Positions 60,901-64,000 of a stretch of 64,000 bases of DNA are shown one piece after another. Origin of the DNA: Flammeovirga kamogawensis (GTDB lineage Bacteria > Bacteroidota > Bacteroidia > Cytophagales > Flammeovirgaceae); assembly GCF_018736065.1 (NCBI RefSeq), contig NZ_CP076128.1, positions 806,001-870,000 on the forward strand. Direction: 5' to 3'. Both the position numbers and the translations under genes were made by a program. The notes under the pieces were generated by a model, which saw only the letters and a list, made by a program, of their open reading frames with translations, ran no database searches and was not told the DNA's origin. How positions within the stretch are numbered: the stretch's first letter is position 1; each line of letters begins with the position of its first letter.

Positions 60901-63900
60901 CTTAATGCAGTATGAATATGAGGTTGTAGTTGAAAATAGTTTATCTACTCAATGTATCGATAAAGATACTATTATGGCTTCTTTCTTTAGGAATCCAATT
61001 TTAAATTCAACTCAATCTTTAGATAGTATTGACTGTCAATTATCAAATACAATTAGACCTTTCGCTACAGAAAAGATTATTAATTATAGATATACATGGA
61101 ATGAAGTAAGTGTACTTGGTGGTACAATTGATACAACACATCTAGACAACCACAATCAAGATGTTCAATTTAATGTTGTCTCATTTGATTCATTAAGTCA
61201 TAGAATTGATGTTACTTATTCATTAGATGTAGAAAATGAATTAGGAGGTTGTAATGATAGTGAAACCTATATATTTACTTTCTTCCGTACTCCTATTACA
61301 GATTTAAGTCATCTAAATATTCCACCTATTTGTGAGGATGGAACAATAAATTTATTCCCAACAGAGGCAAACAATGCAGGTTATACATATAATTGGACAA
61401 GAGTAAGTATACTCACAGATAATGGCATTGATTTATTAGCTGCAAATATTTACCCTATGGAAAGCAGCTTAACAGATCATTCTATAACTTTAAACCACAA
61501 CCCATCCTTTCCTTCAAATAGTGTTCGTGTTATTGCCATTTATCAGTTAGAAACAACTAATAATGATAATGGTTGTACTACATCAGACCAAGTAACAGTT
61601 CAATTTGATAGAGATGCTACAATTGGTTTAACTTCAAATAATTTAACGGTGTGTGATGATGCTGACTTGATTTTACAAACTGTAGAAACTCGTCCTGATA
61701 ATTATGATTTCACATGGACAATTGATAGTATTTTTACAGATAACAATGCCAGTATTTCATCTCTATCAAATATAAACACATCAACTTCTGGGCAAATGAT
61801 TATAGATGCTGACCCTGTTGATTTCCCATTAGGAGCAGCGTTAATAACAGCTAGATTTGATGTTCATGCAGAGAACAAATTAAATGCTGGTTGCGATGCT
61901 GACACCGCATATACAGTTCAATTAGCACGAAAACCAATGATCAATTTTACTGATAATCATACTGGTTGTGCATTAGATACTGTCCTAATAAAACCCTTAG
62001 GTAATGAAACTATAAATGGCTACAATTACTCTTGGAGTGTTGCAAGTATTGATGGTTTTAATGGATCTGCTTCTGATGTAATTAATGGTCAAGCTGCTAA
62101 TCAGAATTTTGAAATTCATTTTGAAGATGATGACTTTTCAAATGGTCGATCTCAAATTGAAGTTACAATGGAACTTACAATAGTTAATCCGAATGGTAGT
62201 TCTTGTACTGCAACACAACAACACACACTTATTTTCTTCAGAGTTCCACATATCAATTTTGATGTAGTTAAGTCTGCAAATGATAGTTGTACCAACTTAA
62301 TAACTGTCTCTCCTTTTAATGAAGTGATTTCTGATTACCAATATCAATGGACAAAAATCTCTACTACAAATGGATCAGTATCTGAAGTAGATGTTACTGC
62401 AAGAGATTTAGTTACTCAGAATCCTATATTTAATAATGGAGAGACTCAAATAGATGTTCGTTATGAATTATCTATCATTAATAGTAACCCGAATGCTAGC
62501 CAACCTTGTATTACTACAAAAGAAGTAGACGTTTCATTCTTTAAAACCCCCGTGTTAAATACTACACTTTCTACTTCAATAATTGGCTGTAGTGACAATG
62601 TCAGTTTAAAAGCATTGACTTTCCCGATCACTTCATCACAAATGAATAATTATATATTCGATTGGCAGATGAGTTCTCTTAGTGGAGGTACAATAGATAC
62701 TTTAAGCAGTTATGATAGTTTACATATTAATGTTAATCAATTTGCAAGCGGATCTGGAGAAATTAATGTAACAATTGATATTGATGGAAAAAATGCACAC
62801 CAAGAAAACAGTTGTTTCAGTACTGAAAGTGAATTTTTTACATTCTATAGAACACCAAATATCACTTTAAGTCCATCAGCTACTGATTTATGTGAAGATC
62901 AAATTTTCTCAATTACAACAGGAGAAGAACTTGTTAGTCACTTTGATTATAATTGGACTATTACGGTAACTGATGATATTAATTTAAATACAGGGTCAGT
63001 GGATACTTCTTCTTATAATACAAGAGGTCATCAATTAGAATTAAGAAACCCTAGTTTCCCAATAGGCGCATCATATATAGAAATTGAGGCTACTTTAAAT
63101 GTTTCAAACGGTTCGAGTGGATGTTCTGATTTAGCAACAACTACTATACGTTTCCACAAACAGCCTACTCTTTCATTAATATCCTCTCCTATAGTATCTT
63201 GTGAAACTGGTTTTATTACACTTCGCCCAACTCAAAATGAAGTAACCAATTTTAACTACACATGGGAACAACTTGATATTACAAGTGACTCTGATTCAAT
63301 TTTAAATGCAAGTATTACGGAAACACCTTCGGGTTCTGCATACGAAATGAATCTGACTAGTCCTACTTTCCCTCATGGTGCAGCACAATTAACCGCACGA
63401 TATAAATTAACTATTTCTAATCCATCAAACCCTTATTGTACACAAGTAAGTGATTCTATTGATATAACTTTCTTTAGAAACCCAATTACAGAAATTCCTA
63501 CTACTGTTCAAGGAAGTTGTAATCAAACGAGTATTAATATTCAGCCAAATAACGAAGAGTTTATTAGCAATTTTAATTACGCATGGACAATTGATCAAAT
63601 AGATTCGGACATTTCTACTAATGATAACAGAGGAAATGTAACAATATCAAACACTAGTGGTTACAACCCAGATTTCATACTAAACACAATGCCTGATGAT
63701 GCGTCATCATTAACGGCTCATTTATCATTATCAACTGATAATGTATTTAATAATTGTGGAACAGGTACTGATCAATCTTCTATTACATTCTTAAGAACAC
63801 CTACTGTTATTTTACCTGCTGATTTGGGAGGTTGTCAGGAACAAGTATTTACTATAACACCTTTAGATACATACTGGAGCGGCATGAATTACAATTGGAG

Positions 63901-64000
63901 TATTATTTCTTTATCAGGTGGTAGAATAAATACACAATCTGATTTCAATACTAACTCAGCAACTTTGGCTGACCCAATTTTTAATTCGAATTCTCATGAA
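48986..64000 (+). CDS. Giant PKD- and FYRTP-module surface protein (adhesin-like), 3' end outside window
   Basis: One frame is open from the ATG at 48986 to the right edge, 5,005 codons with no stop seen. Residues 1-27 are a signal peptide (ending LHGQD). Residues ~28-1,700 contain several PKD-type domains (WNFGDG, WDFDDG, WDFDGDG, WDIDNDG, WDFNDG motifs). From about residue 1,707 it consists of tandem ~100-residue modules, each bounded by a F-[YF]-R-x-P motif and carrying one NYxW tryptophan and usually two cysteines. A type IX C-terminal signal is expected beyond the window. With PorP/SprF upstream this resembles SprB-type gliding/attachment adhesins. Shadow frames on both strands are not genes. 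Confidence 0.92.
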   Translation, partial: MTKSLLRSLLFIVTCTLTLLANRLHGQDLVRTSGGINYDTTQVIQGCEGVAIQFSIDGPDTYSNFNWSTDYNGNTYTIAEPFEQFNAFGNYSISVTFDDSGGTSYTRTVTNKIVVYDQPEGSFYASATNACIGDTITLVQTTPGTFSTLEFLVDNKLYTVTNDSAKIVLDNYGDFDVVLSGVTSDGCSFIRRENNYIHIETPFTTDLTINQTISCATTQSVIFTATSTDSDGNSVSPTYYWNFGDGNFDTTSANTSMHTYNIADGTNFTATVSTISNNCAGTTNNSINFYFKDISTLYTTSIVSTCNTYEVTYTPTTIDPLLASTTLTWDFDDGSSSESHSISDTVTHSFSNNNPTSFNANISATINEINGNSCTYNDTQLIPVLPQAGINVVTNNTRYCSENFDVETQAINLQNVTNFYWVVDGGTPEGNNKTTDTLSINGYGSHTIELFFDAQTGDLSDNCALNSIVVYSAPLDITLTGPQYDCAPSNETFTASETWEDESGNIINNPFTVQAESWSIVNTATNTIVTENGNPMTLSNLTHGTYQITRNIDLTPIGNNSSCSFSSIPYDYVVGERLDSPTIQHAPSVICIGTTVNFNTTTAADTAGLGLSGDYPIVYQYRYASNLDWVTVGTSGIGSYYYGDIVDDNRTSLPGTFTVELRAIINGCGGMPSSQTIRIEASEAEHELTVDECNPTILGFTNNSLGTSDTDYQWTLTIDPPGPSNTVNYTSPITKDENYNFLADTNFPTFTGYTQGEIPESSSVYAVITATEPSVGCSDTEDTTIVMPNALPILNPTPQTSVGTCVNNTISFDAGDGNIGSSYNWVFTLDTDPSITFSFGSNTSLVNANFPIPGNYNGTVTVATNAGCLQTASVGPIQITGGSVQVTGNTTACVGDPQTFQGTNLMYSPLQPNYEWLVDGVSQSSGTTVLVGGNYIVPDLTNIIFSTPNSPQNLAHTVTLNLEVNGCTASYTHDITVTKPIVSFVNPISDYITFDYVCDEIITQIDLDLDTDDIYNLSTATINYFMGGIGGTSVVSNTQIDDQATFSLSAGTYTLTVQVIDENGCSSDDDITFTVPTMQELEARFTPSTVNLVCPGFVSFSDLADDTPGNTVRRDDLDGLNLFFVDIQTWEWDFDGDGTIDATTTDGAATNYYDSPGSYDAILTVTDVHGCQDTSTPITIVVGGTSGTYEIMKKISFEPATTTLVAFPRDDPNTDITNTIYQWSSGDGQAGMDSANTFQYMSEGTYTPSLTFIDENGCNYPADYSGDMRVLSCPDISAADITLCTDAGTYTLNVTDMSWSSSFNTTDTIETATYIYSWELSYQWYVDGVLVNSINGGNNPEVTFNFAPVDTAPFTINPDDADGKLYTIQATIMTSYVDKIDATNNVLNIAECVSSDNIRVIYNPTPVPSFTNDEVCGGSATTLDASLSDFGLYTRGVISNYEWDIDNDGTYDLSSTNPISSYTFPSQGVYPVTLRTTSADGCSAIFTEDSVIVNSIPVANFTYQNVCESFEVSFDDLSTITPVTDDKIVRWDWDFNNNGTFDFGGTDSLTHRYPRINFNTQLDGDGSIIGTNQVITTRLVVTTNKGCTHEFIPSSDSTLIFQFKNPDAELTAERQSDALSNEVCLGQTFQFRDASTVDNTNIATYIGDGTLPANVNDIIAWYWDFNDGNFSTLADPNHDFTAVGTYNVKLMVTTARGCNNIDSLTVYVRENPDSEIGSDSIIVCNDVPVTLRPIANDSTGFEYLWTRLNGPINGTTSFTDTTLHTVTVTAQESDYSAGAARIDIKYQLQIEDTNHPTLCLTYDTVDVGIHRLPIISLDTTLISCGTSALYTALPFGAEIINGFSTTWTQEYLNGGTIDTTHLNIQDLTINPTSYLSGSTRIQSKYYVDVENEIGCSDRDSITFEFYRQPDFSSWVDSTEQCNSSDRSTYEVDFYPFGETEVLPHNSSYDYTWSMSSNAADHNIDALNVTDLVNQVIANQNNQNINLVLTEDYFVDNTTSLSFEIALHVENSFDNTCLKDTTVIFEIERRPRELNLLDTRIDVCDSVVVLNHHTETLDFNYRWRNITSGNSSSYNGSSIPDTFGQIRTLSFSDSDYATGASQFTIRMNNRVRKKNPDGTDASPACGINRNLDLVFYRTPNIQFSETKAGNNPCASSALLSSGSEVITGFNYQWDLISIQNGTLTEDALTNKDINLAVSSWNTNQTIITAEYRLTVTNTASPTCMDVENYTIQFFRTPEITYTPDVNNCAISDTVTANSEALNGADFLWNQNTISGGSLLTTPTADNSSTTSNQMIIDVDNFSLGQHRIDANYTLTINNSTASTCDDDTTFNITFYRTPQIAFVETRTDSCALINTIQPFGTEVISGYNYQWNQLSVEGGTVSTSTLTDQDLTITATSFDQDTAYIVARYELFVQNTDANSCVDIDTIEFRFYRTPTLDAFVKNKPLDECGLSVELYPLGQSEIINHNEGFDYTWTLNSVTGAGADGSTLPSNINDSISNQVNDQNFDLTMPLSAFESGSNEIILSLDVHIEHTDNNVTCQTDSTLLLSFKRPPVISLTEIKPDSCDLTSTLQPFGTEVISGFNYNWQITSISGYDGNDGDPSNNMSVGSTFTTQDLTLTITDDDFIDTESKIEIILQLDVANSLAVSNTSCQDVAVDTITFYRTPEINSAFAFNKIANCDHTGTSEPFSTNVNGFVYVWMPISVSGGGVNHNNLFSREITIDVDSFATNSLQIDGTYRLRVFNSEVPSCYDEEDVNFEFYRTPEIVFNDPLVKCAVKDTSMSFTTANEAFVNAGETFYWNLNSITGGSIDSLNNNNEFIVDVDSFSTDAVQIDLEYQVSITNSSAHTCDDDTTFQVTFYRTPEINFLSVKADSCATQDIIKPFNGEDIPLIIRTWRQLTVNGGTINQNSGVNDLDLDLSITTFDLNSTTVDVSYELTAVNSVSNTCTDKDTVTVHFYRTPSFANYSETMPLGFCGDLINVQPLGATEIINHNNGFNYQWTLDPSTVVGANGGVLIQPILDSINANQNNQNLTLSVGDSAYADGAHILSFEMDLNIAHSNTNIACATNDTTILYRYIRYPDIDIVESKTDSCDLTSELQPFALETIPGFNYSWRITTISGYDGSDYAVNDTYSTQNTTFTVTDDDFIDNESVIAIQVELTVVNSAAMADPTCSNTENYTLYFYRTPTINTPFDHSKMAECDGNGLASPFPTDVNGYTYIWSIDSIRNGAIFDNAALAQRELSVQVDSFTDLESIMYVYYHLRVVNTNQTTCYAEDTVSFRFYRTPEVSLTSLTGICQSSVMVSSTNEMLNDVDFDWTQNSITGGTIITTPAIPDGSRTATFTANTFNAGESEINANYTITLLNSGESMCDDDTTFNFTLFREPDINLTYSRASNDSCDNALTLIPFNNEGISGYNNTWSNTFLNGGAINTTTLTDENLTVTVDTFALHSTRIDSRFLLNSFNTNSVGCLDSMSIASTLYRSPNFTNFSEVRNDGSCGLTINFYPLGTSEIIAHGNGFDYQWNLNSSGISGAGSNGSTLPSDVLSDITNQINNQNIEVTLPITAFAAGSNKIEIPFTLQINNTDQPSCSNSIDTTMIFYRPAIIDIQQSLTTCGIENTITAFGLEDVSSAFNFNWTFTTVGGSISNSSLTGHTLTFNNPVFSAGSDTVLVDVSVNVENIENTSCVTDSTFRFYFYREPNISINQSITACGSTNLISLFNTEIIDGFNYVWDSVQVNGGTLSIGSGYSSSTQNIELNASSFDSGSHRIDANYRISVFNYDTLGNANCSDFEDIQFSIFRVPTMAIAQSLTSGDCGNSNTITLFGNEIIDGYNYTWNQQSVVGGTINISSTTTQNVILDTPIFNTSSNQIDVTYQVTAINSDSPTCSSTETVSFTFYRTPNATITDVNAECSTTSIVLETTESYVPQFNYTWNLINTTVDNNPNNEALTTPQVVQNNNTYTLNSPIDQTSFFPTGSALMQYEYEVVVENSLSTQCIDKDTIMASFFRNPILNSTQSLDSIDCQLSNTIRPFATEKIINYRYTWNEVSVLGGTIDTTHLDNHNQDVQFNVVSFDSLSHRIDVTYSLDVENELGGCNDSETYIFTFFRTPITDLSHLNIPPICEDGTINLFPTEANNAGYTYNWTRVSILTDNGIDLLAANIYPMESSLTDHSITLNHNPSFPSNSVRVIAIYQLETTNNDNGCTTSDQVTVQFDRDATIGLTSNNLTVCDDADLILQTVETRPDNYDFTWTIDSIFTDNNASISSLSNINTSTSGQMIIDADPVDFPLGAALITARFDVHAENKLNAGCDADTAYTVQLARKPMINFTDNHTGCALDTVLIKPLGNETINGYNYSWSVASIDGFNGSASDVINGQAANQNFEIHFEDDDFSNGRSQIEVTMELTIVNPNGSSCTATQQHTLIFFRVPHINFDVVKSANDSCTNLITVSPFNEVISDYQYQWTKISTTNGSVSEVDVTARDLVTQNPIFNNGETQIDVRYELSIINSNPNASQPCITTKEVDVSFFKTPVLNTTLSTSIIGCSDNVSLKALTFPITSSQMNNYIFDWQMSSLSGGTIDTLSSYDSLHINVNQFASGSGEINVTIDIDGKNAHQENSCFSTESEFFTFYRTPNITLSPSATDLCEDQIFSITTGEELVSHFDYNWTITVTDDINLNTGSVDTSSYNTRGHQLELRNPSFPIGASYIEIEATLNVSNGSSGCSDLATTTIRFHKQPTLSLISSPIVSCETGFITLRPTQNEVTNFNYTWEQLDITSDSDSILNASITETPSGSAYEMNLTSPTFPHGAAQLTARYKLTISNPSNPYCTQVSDSIDITFFRNPITEIPTTVQGSCNQTSINIQPNNEEFISNFNYAWTIDQIDSDISTNDNRGNVTISNTSGYNPDFILNTMPDDASSLTAHLSLSTDNVFNNCGTGTDQSSITFLRTPTVILPADLGGCQEQVFTITPLDTYWSGMNYNWSIISLSGGRINTQSDFNTNSATLADPIFNSNSHE
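49084..49090 (+). repeat. G7 homopolymer tract near start of the giant gene
   Basis: Seven G at codons 33-35, just after the predicted signal-peptide cleavage site (Ser-Gly-Gly). Gaining one G gives a TAA two codons later; losing one gives a stop after a few codons. Confidence 0.9.
49686..54103 (+). other. PKD-domain-rich N-terminal part of the giant protein
   Basis: At least six PKD-like domains are visible by their W-x-F/W-D-F/I-x-D-G cores at about 49703, 49966, 52374, 53308, 53578 and 53968. Between them are less clear Ig-like/PKD-like segments with a recurring cysteine. PKD domains are common surface-protein spacers in Bacteroidota. The segment ends where the FYRTP modules begin. Confidence 0.75.
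54104..64000 (+). repeat. Tandem array of ~100-residue FYRTP modules
   Basis: Thirty-two boundary motifs related to F-[YF]-R-T-P-x-[IF] were found by eye, the first at 54104 and the last near 63790. Spacing is 288-363 bp. Within a module the order is: FYRTP, ~12 residues, Cys (often DSC), PFGTE-like turn, GFNYxW, GGT, a strand ending with Phe, I-x-x-x-Y-x-L, N-x-x-x-x-C, then the next FYRTP. Two Cys per module could form a disulfide. It does not look like the short SprB repeat or PKD. Confidence 0.9.
54698..59410 (+). repeat. Three five-module superrepeats (1575, 1575, 1563 bp)
   Basis: Module boundaries at 54698, 56273, 57848 and 59411 are all followed by the long module type (PLG/PFG-x-x-E-I/V-I-x-H-N, Q-NNQN). 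Inside each block the module lengths run long, medium, short, short, short: 363-324-294-303-291, 354-336-294-297-294 and 357-318-297-294-297 bp. Modules in the same position resemble each other more than their neighbours, for example ISGYDG in position 2 and the CDDDTTF ending of positions 4 in blocks B and C. Confidence 0.85.

Overview
The window is AT-rich chromosomal DNA from a member of the Bacteroidota, most likely a marine Cytophagales (Flammeovirga-like) bacterium; the species is an inference. Supporting signs are TAnnTTTG-type -7 promoter boxes, little Shine-Dalgarno sequence, a PorP/SprF type IX secretion protein, DUF983, a GH3-family synthetase, RibBA, an LptB/LpxK envelope set and a giant PKD-containing surface protein. 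No rRNA, tRNA, CRISPR, insertion sequence or prophage was recognised. Forty-six coding regions are supported, plus one probable small frameshifted gene.

Layout. 0-8.4 kb: end of a MobA-like gene, a DUF151 nuclease-UVR fusion, scpB, a DksA-like protein, a DUF4178-like membrane protein, a disrupted mini-gene, lptB, a GH3 protein, purU, greA and an isolated nuoI-nuoJ pair. 8.5-16 kb: a Bpt/Ate1-like transferase, lpxK, sucC, topA and gltA. 16-25 kb: an outer-membrane barrel, a large sortilin/Asp-box secreted protein, DUF983, ftsE, a small conserved gene, fructose-6-phosphate aldolase, hemY and mdh. 25-34.7 kb: murF, ffh, ribBA, phhA, ftsH and several unknowns. 34.7-44.4 kb: TPR proteins, a sugar-nucleotide transferase, dut, a flippase, an enoyl-CoA hydratase and an OmpA-family protein. 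44.4-47.4 kb: gyrB and a lipid A-type acyltransferase. Most transcription units are short and end in strong hairpin terminators, many of them shared by convergent genes.

The most striking region is the last 16 kb. A PorP/SprF gene is followed by one open reading frame that starts at 48986 and is still open at the right edge (5,005 codons seen). It encodes a signal peptide, a PKD-rich N-terminal part (about 1,700 residues), and then at least 31 complete tandem modules of about 100 residues, each marked by a FYRTP-like motif. Modules 3-17 form a higher-order repeat: three consecutive five-module blocks of 1,575, 1,575 and 1,563 bp, each with the same order of module lengths. A G7 tract just after the signal peptide could switch the gene off by one-base slippage. 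The pair resembles the SprF/SprB arrangement of giant type IX-secreted adhesins used in gliding and attachment, but the module itself is one I do not recognise.

Other points of interest are a 44-codon mini-gene between two coupled genes that needs one extra A in an A7 run, terminator-like hairpins inside the leaders of greA and ftsH, a DksA relative without its zinc-finger cysteines, and a Bpt/Ate1-like protein lacking most of its N-terminal cysteines.
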